Origin: an uncultured Anaerotruncus sp.
GTDB lineage: Bacteria > Bacillota > Clostridia > Oscillospirales > Ruminococcaceae
Assembly (NCBI GenBank): GCA_910586875.1
Contig: CAJUJI010000036.1
Location: 1 to 19,894, forward strand
Length of the DNA stretch: 19,894 nt
Reading direction: 5' to 3'
The notes under the pieces were generated by a model, which did not search any database, had not been told where the DNA came from, and saw nothing but the letters and a program-made list of their open reading frames with translations. This document shows positions 1-7,329 of the stretch, in pieces (position 1 is the first letter of the stretch; each line of letters opens with the position of its first letter). Both the position numbers and the translations under genes were made by a program.

Positions 1-120
1 GTTTTACGGACACCCACCTAATTACCCGTGGCCTACATTTTTATAGTATATAGTTCCCCTGATATTGGAATCGGAACCGAGTCCTTTTTATGCGGAGCGC
101 AGGACACAGGCATCCCTGAG

Positions 121-378
121 TCAGGGAATCAGTTTTTGAACAGGCTCTACAATAAAATGACAAGATTTCGCAAGACCTTCCTCAAAGTCCGAAGGGTCCC
201 AAGCATTATAGCTGATTTCACCGTAGTACGAACCAGCGCTTTCAAGAATGAGATTCCCCTTGAGGGAGGCGCAGCCGCTCAGGTCCCGCAGCCAAAAGGC
301 AAAGTCCTCCAGAGGGTTCGGGGATTCTTCGTTTTCAGCGAAAGCCACCTCTTCAAGAACTTTCCCCATCTCTTCCAA
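121..378 (-). CDS. Small hypothetical protein, start uncertain, possibly frameshifted
   Basis: I do not recognise this 85-residue acidic protein. It reads as plausible coding sequence: an amphipathic start (EEMGKVLEEVAFAE), then NPLEDFAFWLRDLSGC and a GSYYGEISYNAWDPSDFEEG stretch, with no membrane segment. The frame opens at a TTG with a GAGG about nine bases upstream; an in-frame ATG lies three codons further in. A much better AAAAGGAG site serves an ATG at position 397 in another frame (MNEEITF...), which stops after 14 codons. Removing one T from the CTTTTGG run near 378-381 would join the two as MNEEIT-LEEMGKV, so this may be a frameshifted gene. The frame closes inside a short dyad at 113-127. 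It follows the decayed permease, where the partner ATPase gene (wzt) would be expected, but no ABC motifs are visible. Confidence 0.4.
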   Translation of the reverse strand: MEEMGKVLEEVAFAENEESPNPLEDFAFWLRDLSGCASLKGNLILESAGSYYGEISYNAWDPSDFEEGLAKSCHFIVEPVQKLIP

Positions 379-442
379 AAGTTATTTCCTCGTTCATCTA
401 CAGCATCTCCTTTTCAAATTATTTGGACAGATTTTCCTTGCC

Positions 443-456
443 GCTATAGCTATAGC
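443..456. repeat. Perfect 14-bp palindrome
   Basis: GCTATAG is followed directly by its reverse complement CTATAGC. It lies at the 3' end of the decayed permease sequence, just where similarity to the family fades out, and about 45 bases before the next ribosome-binding site. It could be a small operator, a rearrangement scar or chance in AT-rich DNA. Confidence 0.35.
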
Positions 457-779
457 ATATAGCCGAAAGCAATGTGGAATTGGATAAAGCAGAAAAATAA
501 ACTTCCAGATAAAAGTAATATTATATCTAGAACACAGAATACGAAGAAATAGGGTTAAGCCAAAGTTGATAAGCGTTTGGACTGCGTATAGTGGGGGATT
601 TCGGCCAAAGAACTGGGTAAAAACCAGGCGCATAACCAACAGGGTCAGCAATGGAGACAGGATACTCCACGCCATTCCCAAAACGGTGCGCTTATATTTC
701 TTTTTAAAGTCTCGTTTTACAACTCCTCAAACAGGAATTGAAAATGGCTCAATTGCTGTAAAATGGTCTTTTTACTCAT
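455..779 (-). pseudogene. Decayed polysaccharide/teichoic acid ABC-2 export permease (Wzm/TagG type)
   Basis: The ATG at 779 opens with SKKTILQQLSHFQFLFEEL, then hits a stop. One base later the reading continues in another frame as VKRDFKKKYKRTVLGMAWS followed by ILSPLLTLLVMRLVFTQFFG, which is the cytoplasmic N-terminus and first membrane helix of Wzm/TagG-type permeases. Adding one G at the TTGTAA (717-722) would restore LVKRD, so this is a one-base deletion. After NPPLYA (about 581-590) the text jumps to VQTLINFGLTL and then ITFIWKFIFLLYPI. From memory of the family these pieces come from well downstream in the same protein, so an internal block of roughly 60 residues is missing. The rest, including most membrane helices, is gone. 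The gene cannot make a transporter. It marks a former glycan-export gene downstream of the glycan operon; a working exporter must be elsewhere. The family call is firm; deletion sizes are estimates. Confidence 0.8.
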
Positions 780-3162
780 ATCCGCGCGCTATTTTTTCTT
801 CTGCGGGACGTTTCATCCGCATCGGCGGATTTTCCCGCGCATACTCCGGCTTCCCTTGATGTGATTTCCCGCTTTGACTGGATGGATTCCAGACCATCCC
901 GACGGCTTCCAGCCGCTGGATTTGCTCTGCGGTCAGTTTTCCCTGCTTATACCATCTGCGTAACCGCTGAATCCATGTTCCAAGATGGATTCCTTCCGGA
1001 GTCGTATAGCCCGGCGCAATTCTGAGGCTCCCATGCTCCTGATAATACCGCTGTGCCGCCCTGTAGAACTCCTCCCACTGGCGGTCCCGCACATCCCAGG
1101 TGATGCCGATGTCCTCCAACCGCCGGATGGCATCCTCGTCCAAGACGCCTTTCTTATAGTCCCGACGCATCCGTTTGAGCCACTGCCCCAGCTTGAGCCC
1201 ATCCATTGTTTCATGCTGGGACGGAATTTCAAGATTTCCATGCTCCTGGCGGTAAGCCCGCGCCGCCTGATACTGTCGCTCCCAGTGGGCTTGCTCGACG
1301 TCCCAAACCATCCCAACAGCCTCCAGCCGCTGTATCTTGGCTCTGTCCAGCCGTCCGGACCTGTAGTCCCGCCGGACGCTTTGTATCCATACTCCAAGAT
1401 GCGTCCCGTCGCTTGTCTCATACCGGGTGGGAACCTCTAAATTCCCATGCTCCTGAAAATACTTTTGGGCAACTTGAAATTTTCGCTCCCACTGAAACTC
1501 ATCCATATCCCAGACCATCCCCAAGCGGTTCAGCGCAGCGATTCTCTGCTGGGTCAGATAACGCCCCTTGCCGCCCCGCTTGCGCTGGACCTTCAAGGTG
1601 CCGAGCCATTTGCCCAGCTTTACGCCATCCGGTGCTACATAAGCGTTTGGCACACAAAGATGTCCATATTCTTGCGCATAGGCTTTTGCTGCCGCAAAAT
1701 ATTCCGGCCAGCGATCCTGTTCCCGAACGCTCCAAAGCATCCCTATTTCGTCCAGCAGCCTGATTCGCTCCTCGCTGAGCGCCCCCCGCTGGAGCCCCTT
1801 CCGGACCGCACGCTGGGTCAATATCCATACCCCTAAAGCATAACCGTCGTCGGTACGGAAATTGGTGGGCACATTCAAATCGCCATGCGTTTCGTAGTAA
1901 GCCCGCGCATGACCATACATCTCCTCCCAAGTGTAGGTCAGCGTATCGCTGAGCTGTTCAAACAGCCGGCGGCAATCCCGCACCTCGTCAATAATCTGGA
2001 ACCGCTGCCGCAGCTCCCGCTGTTCCCGCGCACTGCCTCTAGTTCGCAGTACCGCCTCCTCAAATTCCCGTTCCACAGCACCGATGCTGCAAAGGTTCTC
2101 GATGTTGTTTACTACATCAAAAATTACCGGCGTCCTGGAGCTTCCTGCCGAGAGAGCCCGACCAATCTGCTGCTTATAGATGACCGGAGAGACGGTGGGC
2201 CGGAACAAAATAACCCCGTCCACATCCGCCACATGGATGCCCTCATTGAGCATATCAATGGTAAAGAGCAGCTTTAAATGGTCGCTTTCATCCTCTCGAA
2301 ACGCCGCAAAGGCCGCGCGGGTCGCGGGGTCCGGAGAATAGGCGCGATAGATGTGTGGGGCGCAGTCCAGCCGCGCGAACCAATCCGGCGCAAGGGCAAT
2401 CATCCGGTTCATATGGGTCACATTGGAGCAGAACACGATGTACTTTCCGTGTGGCTCTGGCATGTGGCGCGCAAAGATGACATCCAGTCCGTCCGCGTCC
2501 TCCAAATTCCGGCGCAGACTTTTCAAAATCCCCTCCGCACGGTTGCGGATGGAGGGATTGCGCAGCTTCTCCACCCTACCCTCGTACTTTTCCAAATCCT
2601 TTTGGAACGAGTAAACCGAGAGCACATATTTCGGCGGCTTCAGGATGCCGCGGGCGATGGACTCGCCCAGGGTGATTTCCGACGCGATATGCCCGTCGAA
2701 CAGCTCCTTTGCCATATCCCGCTGGTTGTCCAGAAAGCGGATGTTCGTCGCGGAGAGGCCCAGAAGAAGCGCTGCGGGAGCCGCATCCAGCAGCGCCTGC
2801 ACCCCTGTGCGCCATTGCTCCGCTCCGCAGCGGTGAAACTCGTCCAAAACGATGAGGTCCGGACACAGTGCTTCTATCTCGTCTGCACCTATGAGCATGA
2901 GCCTGGCGTAGGTTACAAAGGTGATATTCTCTGGGATGCTCCCGCCGGCGGCAGTCAGGTTCTCCAGCTGGGCTCTGAATATGTACTCCGACGGCGACAG
3001 CCAACAGACGCGCCAGCGGGGGAAGTCCTCGCAGAACCTGAAGCCGATGAAGGATTTGCCCGTTCCGGTGGGGTGGATAACGGCGGCCTTCCCCGTTTCC
3101 CGCAGCAGGGCAAGGGCAGCGTGATAGGCGCTTTCATTATGCTCGTATAATGAGATGCCCAT
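772..3162 (-). CDS. SF2 DEAD/DEAH-type helicase with five C-terminal helicase-associated domains
   Basis: A 796-residue protein with an ATP-dependent helicase/translocase core: Walker A HPTGTGKS (30-37), Walker B DEFH (107-110), motif III SAT (137-139), and a second RecA-like domain with LLFTIDMLNEGIHV (298-311) and motif VI QQIGRALSAG (331-340). Residues 412-758 are five tandem helicase-associated (HA, PF03457-type) repeats, followed by a basic tail. The ATG at 3162 is chosen because AAAAGGAGGG sits just upstream; a GTG 13 codons earlier has no such site. The gene is far richer in GC than its neighbours: 40 of 60 bases at 1081-1140 against 20 of 60 at 4621-4680. Its stop lies inside the start of the permease pseudogene (TATGAGTAA). 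Together these suggest an insertion by transfer. Substrate and role are unknown; defence, mobile-element and repair roles are all possible. Confidence 0.88.
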   Translation of the reverse strand: MGISLYEHNESAYHAALALLRETGKAAVIHPTGTGKSFIGFRFCEDFPRWRVCWLSPSEYIFRAQLENLTAAGGSIPENITFVTYARLMLIGADEIEALCPDLIVLDEFHRCGAEQWRTGVQALLDAAPAALLLGLSATNIRFLDNQRDMAKELFDGHIASEITLGESIARGILKPPKYVLSVYSFQKDLEKYEGRVEKLRNPSIRNRAEGILKSLRRNLEDADGLDVIFARHMPEPHGKYIVFCSNVTHMNRMIALAPDWFARLDCAPHIYRAYSPDPATRAAFAAFREDESDHLKLLFTIDMLNEGIHVADVDGVILFRPTVSPVIYKQQIGRALSAGSSRTPVIFDVVNNIENLCSIGAVEREFEEAVLRTRGSAREQRELRQRFQIIDEVRDCRRLFEQLSDTLTYTWEEMYGHARAYYETHGDLNVPTNFRTDDGYALGVWILTQRAVRKGLQRGALSEERIRLLDEIGMLWSVREQDRWPEYFAAAKAYAQEYGHLCVPNAYVAPDGVKLGKWLGTLKVQRKRGGKGRYLTQQRIAALNRLGMVWDMDEFQWERKFQVAQKYFQEHGNLEVPTRYETSDGTHLGVWIQSVRRDYRSGRLDRAKIQRLEAVGMVWDVEQAHWERQYQAARAYRQEHGNLEIPSQHETMDGLKLGQWLKRMRRDYKKGVLDEDAIRRLEDIGITWDVRDRQWEEFYRAAQRYYQEHGSLRIAPGYTTPEGIHLGTWIQRLRRWYKQGKLTAEQIQRLEAVGMVWNPSSQSGKSHQGKPEYARENPPMRMKRPAEEKIARGYE
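889..1929 (-). repeat. Five tandem helicase-associated (HA) domain repeats
   Basis: Each unit is about 63-68 residues with the pattern W...Y..A..Y...HG.L.VP......G..LG.W......R...G.L....I..L...GM.W. In the helicase protein the units run about 412-477, 484-551, 558-620, 627-689 and 696-758. Unit 2 carries a few extra basic residues (RKRGGKGRY). The spacers are short and acidic or aromatic (for example DVEQAHWER). The units are clearly diverged, so this is an old duplication and not a recent DNA repeat. These domains are thought to bind nucleic acid. Confidence 0.85.
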
Positions 3163-3188
3163 ATGCGCTGCCCTCCTTTTATCTGACT

Positions 3189-3208
3189 TTGATAATCTCA
3201 CTTATCAA
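3189..3208. promoter_or_regulatory. Inverted repeat upstream of the helicase ribosome site
   Basis: Perfect 7-bp arms TTGATAA and TTATCAA are separated by six bases. The repeat ends 26 bases before the helicase ATG and just upstream of its AAAAGGAGG. It could be an operator or an mRNA hairpin affecting translation of the helicase. AT-rich arms make a terminator unlikely. Confidence 0.35.
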
Positions 3209-3305
3209 TCTCTACTCTCTTTCTTCACTGGGTACCCGCAAAGGGCCACCGCTTTTCCGCTAGCACTGCCATTACGTCCAGGTAATCGGGGGCAGACTTT
3301 TCGGT

Positions 3306-3332
3306 CTTATACAAAATAAATATCCGTACCAA
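3306..3332 (-). promoter_or_regulatory. Weak candidate sigma-70-type promoter for the helicase
   Basis: On the minus strand TTGGTA and TATAAG are separated by 15 bases, which is shorter than the ideal 17. It would give a leader of about 140 bases containing the inverted repeat. The match is marginal and is listed only because the helicase would otherwise have no visible promoter. Confidence 0.2.
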
Positions 3333-3339
3333 TTCATTG

Positions 3340-4170
3340 TTAAGTAGAAAGAATATAGGAATCAGATTTTGTTCCGTCAAAATGATAGCCTGCTTTCTGA
3401 TATAAACGAATCGCTGAGGCATTCTCTAAGTTAACCCAATGCATGAAACTTTCTACCTTATCCCTCCATAGCATATGATATTGATTGACAAGTATTGCCC
3501 CAAGTCCGGTTCCTTGGTGTTCTTCCTTCACCATCAAATGGCGGATCCAAACGTTTTTCTTTGATTGTTCCATATTCAGCAATCCAATCATTTCCCCACT
3601 CAGGTGCAATGTCAATATGTTCTTTTTCTCTATTTGCCGCTTTAAAATCTCTTTGTCCGGCAAAAAAGAAAAAAGGGGCAAAAAGGTGCTCCATAACATA
3701 TGATAAATAATTTCTTCTTCCTCTATAGTGGCAAAATCTATCCGTATGTTTAAGTTGTTCAAGTGCCCTTCCTGCATGGAAACTTCACTTGCTTTCTGCA
3801 CCATACGACCGCTTTTGCGGCCAAGAGAGAAGCCTAGCTGTTGAATCAGTGCAGCTTCCTTTTTCTGCTTTTCGGTTAATTCACCCCTGAACAGAAGCTC
3901 TGTCTCAATTGGAGCGGAAGTCGTCAGCGGACGAACTGTTTCTTCGTCTTGTATGTAGTAATAAAGCCGGAAAAAGGTCTCTTCTTTTACAAATAAATAG
4001 AGATTTCCTTTCTCCTCCTCAAAAAACAGGCGATGTTCTCCTATCAAGCCCTTAAATCCATCCGGCAGAAAATAGCAGTTAGAAAACAACTCCGATTTCT
4101 TGGACCTCGCAAGCGCTTTGATCATCTTTATCCGCTGAGAAAGCGTCTCATATGTACAAAGTTCTTCCAT
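3340..4170 (-). CDS. GNAT-family acyltransferase, last gene of the glycan operon
   Basis: A 276-residue protein. Residues about 145-276 are a GNAT domain with the acyl-CoA-type binding loop EEHQGTGLG (216-224) and the usual closing pattern WVNLENASAIRLYQKAGY (245-262). The first 140 residues form a separate, weaker domain, possibly a degenerate GNAT half as in WecD-like two-domain enzymes. The ATG at 4170 is preferred to an upstream TTG because GGGAG lies seven bases before it. It starts 14 bases after the adenylating enzyme stops, which argues for a shared job: N-acylation of an aminoacyl thioester, of the amino sugar, or of the finished glycan. It is AT-rich (18 G+C of 60 at 3661-3720), like the adenylation gene and unlike the MBOAT gene. 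Family sure, substrate unknown. Confidence 0.8.
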   Translation of the reverse strand: MEELCTYETLSQRIKMIKALARSKKSELFSNCYFLPDGFKGLIGEHRLFFEEEKGNLYLFVKEETFFRLYYYIQDEETVRPLTTSAPIETELLFRGELTEKQKKEAALIQQLGFSLGRKSGRMVQKASEVSMQEGHLNNLNIRIDFATIEEEEIIYHMLWSTFLPLFSFLPDKEILKRQIEKKNILTLHLSGEMIGLLNMEQSKKNVWIRHLMVKEEHQGTGLGAILVNQYHMLWRDKVESFMHWVNLENASAIRLYQKAGYHFDGTKSDSYILST

Positions 4171-4184
4171 CCTTACACTCCCTT

Positions 4185-5720
4185 TTATCCGTTCGCCCAA
4201 GCATCTATCTGTTTTCGGTCCAACTTGCCATTGGGAAGCTGCGGTAACTCTGCTAACTTGTGGTAAATAGTCGGAATCATATACTTTGGCAGGCGGCTGT
4301 CTACAAGAAATGACATTTCTTTTTCTTCGATATCCCCGATATAATAAAGGATCAATCTATCTTCCTTACGATTTTGGACACAACAAGCAGCCTTGATGCC
4401 ATCCACCAACTGAAAAGCAGCTTCTATCTCACCCAATTCGATCCGCCGACCACCGTGCTTTATTTGATGATCTTTCCGTGAAACAAAAACCAAATTCCCA
4501 TCTTTGTCATATCGGCCTAAATCCCCTGTCCGGTAGATAAGAAACGGATAATCTGTCACGGTCGGATTTTGTACAAAAACACTTTTTGTTTTTTCTGGCG
4601 CATTATAATATCCCGCTGTTAGACAAGAACCGAAAACACATATTTCTCCAACCGAAAAAAGATCTGTCACATTGATTTTTCGATTTTCTTCATTTAACAA
4701 AAGAATTCCTGTATTAGAAAGCGGTTTGCCAATAGGAATAGTCCCCTCATAATGATCTTTTTGAATACGATAAGATGTGCAAGCACCTGTAATTTCAGTT
4801 GGACCATATTGCTGGACAAATTCGGCTTGGGGATAATATTTTTTCCAATAACTATATACTTGCAAGGGCAATGCTTCTCCCGAAAACAGGAATTTTTTGA
4901 GACAGTTTGGCCTGATTTTTTCCAGCGCATCAAATTGAGAAATCAAGCGATAAGCTGTGGGGACCCACATAAGTGTTGTCACACAGTTGTCATCTAAATA
5001 TTGAAGTAATTTTTTAGGAGACATGAATAATTTCTGAGGGATTAAACAAATCGTAGCTCCTGCCCTCATCGCCATATAAATATCTTTTAGCGACATATCT
5101 GTGTAAAACGGAGTTTGGCTGCCATGAATATCTTCTTCTTCAACATTTACAGCTTCTGTAAATGCCTCGATATAATCTATTACAGATCTTTGCATTACAG
5201 CAACACCTTTAGGTGCGCCAGTAGATCCAGATGTAAACAAAATATAAATCAAATCTGTATCGATAATCTCAGCTCTTATTTTCTTCAGAACCGCTAAGCT
5301 ATCATTTTCCATTTTTTGTTCATATAACAAATCTTCATAAATCAACACTTCCCCTTGATAACCGATTTTTTGTAAAAGGAGAATTTCCTTCTCCGATGCA
5401 ATTAAAGTCGCATTCCTTAATGTTTTTAGAATCGACTTCAATCTTTCTAAGGGCGTTTTTATATCCATGGGTACATAAAAATTCCCACTATATAAAACCC
5501 CTAACATAGAAATCACACATCGACAGCTTTTATCCAGAAAAAGAACGATGGGTTTTCTTGTTTCTCCTTCTAGTTTTTGGTAAAGAGCATACCCTAATTT
5601 CATCGCATACTCTCTGCATTGCCCATAAGTGACAGACTCCTCCTCATCCCGCAAATAAATTTTATCTGGTAGGCGGAAAGCTGTTTTATCAAAAATATCT
5701 AGCACCGATATCGTCCGCAT
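4185..5720 (-). CDS. DltA/NRPS-like amino acid adenylating enzyme (carrier protein ligase)
   Basis: A 511-residue stand-alone adenylation enzyme, the same size as DltA. It should activate a carboxylate with ATP and load it on a carrier protein, most simply the DltC-like ACP of the same operon. Visible motifs are TSGSTGAPK (163-171), FLFSGEALP (277-285), QQYGPTE (303-309), YRTGD (396-400), RKDHQIKHGGRRIELGEIE (415-433) and the catalytic lysine in PNGKLDRK (K499). Asp208 in TDMS matches the FDLS/FDAS aspartate that holds the substrate amino group in DltA and NRPS domains, so an amino acid is likely; which one cannot be read by eye. The ATG at 5720 has GAAGGAGGGAG upstream. An in-frame extension to 5903 lies wholly inside the MBOAT gene and is rejected. 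Base composition drops sharply at its 5' boundary. Confidence 0.88.
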   Translation of the reverse strand: MRTISVLDIFDKTAFRLPDKIYLRDEEESVTYGQCREYAMKLGYALYQKLEGETRKPIVLFLDKSCRCVISMLGVLYSGNFYVPMDIKTPLERLKSILKTLRNATLIASEKEILLLQKIGYQGEVLIYEDLLYEQKMENDSLAVLKKIRAEIIDTDLIYILFTSGSTGAPKGVAVMQRSVIDYIEAFTEAVNVEEEDIHGSQTPFYTDMSLKDIYMAMRAGATICLIPQKLFMSPKKLLQYLDDNCVTTLMWVPTAYRLISQFDALEKIRPNCLKKFLFSGEALPLQVYSYWKKYYPQAEFVQQYGPTEITGACTSYRIQKDHYEGTIPIGKPLSNTGILLLNEENRKINVTDLFSVGEICVFGSCLTAGYYNAPEKTKSVFVQNPTVTDYPFLIYRTGDLGRYDKDGNLVFVSRKDHQIKHGGRRIELGEIEAAFQLVDGIKAACCVQNRKEDRLILYYIGDIEEKEMSFLVDSRLPKYMIPTIYHKLAELPQLPNGKLDRKQIDAWANG

Positions 5721-5736
5721 GAGAGCTCCCTCCTTC

Positions 5737-7320
5737 TTAAAATCTTTGGTAGATAAAGCTAGCGGCATTATAGTCTGGCCCGTACATCCCGAAGATGAGC
5801 AGGACAAAGATAGCAGCGTAGTAGACGCCCCAACGCAGGATAATACTTTTTCCCGCGATAGTCTCTCTGATATGGACTCCCTTTTCCTGGAGATAGTCCA
5901 CATACAGCAAAATGAAGATAGAGACGAGCATCAGGATAAAATTGGGCCGATCCAGCCCCAGACGGTAGAAGGAGCCATCGAAAAAGACCCAAAGGTTAAA
6001 GTTAGTGAAGGTGGCCTTTAAAAGGCCACCTGTATCCGCCAAATTTTTTGCCTGAGACAAATATTTTCCCATTGTCACCACAAAAAAGGTCCGCAGGAAT
6101 CGAAAAACACGCCACCCCTTTGAATCTTCCTGGATCCGGAAAAGCGCCCGGCCACTGGCGTAAAAATCCTCCAGAAGCGTCGCTGTCGCAACAAAAAAGG
6201 CGAGATAAAAGCCATAAGCAACATATTTCCAACCTACGCCATGCCAGATACCGATAAGAACAAAAGTAATGAAAGAGGCCAGGCTTGGAGCTATCAGTTT
6301 TCCAGTTTTATCCCCAAAAATCTTCCTGCACTTTTTGCCTAACTTATTGAAGGCTGGAGACATCGAGAGAGGATAAAACACATAGGTCCGCATCCAGGCG
6401 CCCAAGGTGATATGCCACCGCCGCCAAAACTCGGCAAGGTTAACGGCAAAAAAGGGATGGCGAAAATTTTCCGTCATGGAAATACCGCATATTTCCGAAA
6501 GTCCAAGGACGATATCCATTCCGCCGGAAAAGTCAGCATATACCTGGAGGGATTGCAAGGCAACGCCAAAAAACACGATAAACCCCTCGTAACCTTTTGC
6601 TGCATAAAAGCCCATTACTTCATTAACGATAATTGCGCATCGCTCCGCGATGACCAGCTTTTTTATGTAGCCCCATAGCATTCGCTGGGCGCCAAAGCAG
6701 AGCCTTTGATAGCTAAAGCGATGCTCTGCAAAAAGCTGATCCGCCAAGTCTTCGTACCTGTCGATAGGCCCCTGCACCAAAGCGGGAAAATAGGAGATAT
6801 ACAGCGCCAGTTTGAAGATATTCTTCTGCGCTTTAATCCGCCCACGATAGACATCAATGACATATCCAACCGATTTGAAGGTGTAGTAGGAAAGACCGAT
6901 AGGGATAAGAATATCGATTTTACGAGCCTGTAGGCCAAACAGGTGGTTCAGCATTTCAATAGTGGGATTGGTATATTTCAGGACACAAAGTATACCAATA
7001 TTCAACACTACTGCTAAAAGAAGCAGCCGCCTCTTGTGAAGGATTTCCTCCTGCTTAATCTGCTTCCTCTGCTGATTGTCCAGTTCTTTTTTCGCCAGCC
7101 GCTTTGCCTGATCCTCATTCCTACGCTCCAGAGCTAGAGCCAGAAAATATTGGGAAACAATGGTAATCAGGATATAGAACATCCCTTGCCAGCCCCCAGA
7201 GAGATAAAACACTAGATTCGCAGCCAGCAAGATGCTCCACTGCCATCGTTTCGGAACCCAAAAATAGATCAAGACCAAAACGATGGCAAATAGAATAAAG
7301 GGAATGGAGATAATAGACAT
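5737..7320 (-). CDS. MBOAT-family membrane O-acyltransferase (DltB/AlgI-like)
   Basis: A 527-residue polytopic membrane protein. Hydrophobic segments begin at residue 4 and recur through to the C-terminus. The MBOAT signature WRRWHITLGAWMR (299-311, active-site His303) and the second conserved histidine in IGIWHG (His360) are both present, with FPALVQGPIDRY (178-189) upstream as in AlgI/DltB. These enzymes take an acyl group, in DltB from the carrier protein on the cytoplasmic side, and help pass it to a glycan or polymer outside. The highly charged loop at about 66-98 is long. It sits between a GNAT (gap 9 bp) and the adenylating enzyme (gap 16 bp), with the SGNH partner and ACP just upstream, so all Dlt-type functions are together. 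AAGGATG serves as ribosome site. Family certain; acyl group and acceptor unknown. Confidence 0.92.
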   Translation of the reverse strand: MSIISIPFILFAIVLVLIYFWVPKRWQWSILLAANLVFYLSGGWQGMFYILITIVSQYFLALALERRNEDQAKRLAKKELDNQQRKQIKQEEILHKRRLLLLAVVLNIGILCVLKYTNPTIEMLNHLFGLQARKIDILIPIGLSYYTFKSVGYVIDVYRGRIKAQKNIFKLALYISYFPALVQGPIDRYEDLADQLFAEHRFSYQRLCFGAQRMLWGYIKKLVIAERCAIIVNEVMGFYAAKGYEGFIVFFGVALQSLQVYADFSGGMDIVLGLSEICGISMTENFRHPFFAVNLAEFWRRWHITLGAWMRTYVFYPLSMSPAFNKLGKKCRKIFGDKTGKLIAPSLASFITFVLIGIWHGVGWKYVAYGFYLAFFVATATLLEDFYASGRALFRIQEDSKGWRVFRFLRTFFVVTMGKYLSQAKNLADTGGLLKATFTNFNLWVFFDGSFYRLGLDRPNFILMLVSIFILLYVDYLQEKGVHIRETIAGKSIILRWGVYYAAIFVLLIFGMYGPDYNAASFIYQRF

Positions 7321-7329
7321 AAAATTCTT

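Larger units (their letters stand above)
3163..3339. other. Intergenic stretch between the glycan operon and the helicase
   Basis: No gene is supported here, and I see no GC hairpin followed by a T-run after the last operon gene, so read-through into the helicase is possible. One minus-strand frame, running out of the preceding GNAT gene region, ends with KTEKSAPDYLDVMAVLAEK plus a short tail and a TGA at 3225-3227. It has GC-rich third positions and could be the end of a lost gene, but it has no start of its own. Confidence 0.5.

Noticed and set aside
1..30. Left-edge sequence GTTTTACGGACACCC looked like a possible insertion-sequence end.
   Set aside because: No matching inverted end, transposase or target duplication is visible in the window, and it is cut by the edge.
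113..127. Dyad TCCCTGA-G-TCAGGGA as a terminator of the small ORF.
   Set aside because: The stem can only be about five pairs once a loop is allowed, and no T-run follows on either strand; too weak to call.
2278..3150. Long plus-strand open frame of 290 codons opposite the helicase.
   Set aside because: It mirrors the GC-rich helicase, has no family motifs, and the minus-strand reading has complete helicase motifs.
3225..3422. A 65-codon minus-strand frame as a real gene.
   Set aside because: Two thirds of it overlaps the GNAT gene in another frame and it lacks its own ribosome site; only its tail might be a remnant.
5721..5903. N-terminal 61-residue extension of the adenylating enzyme.
   Set aside because: It lies inside the MBOAT gene in another frame, reads as low-complexity Ser/Arg sequence, and the ATG at 5720 has an excellent ribosome site.
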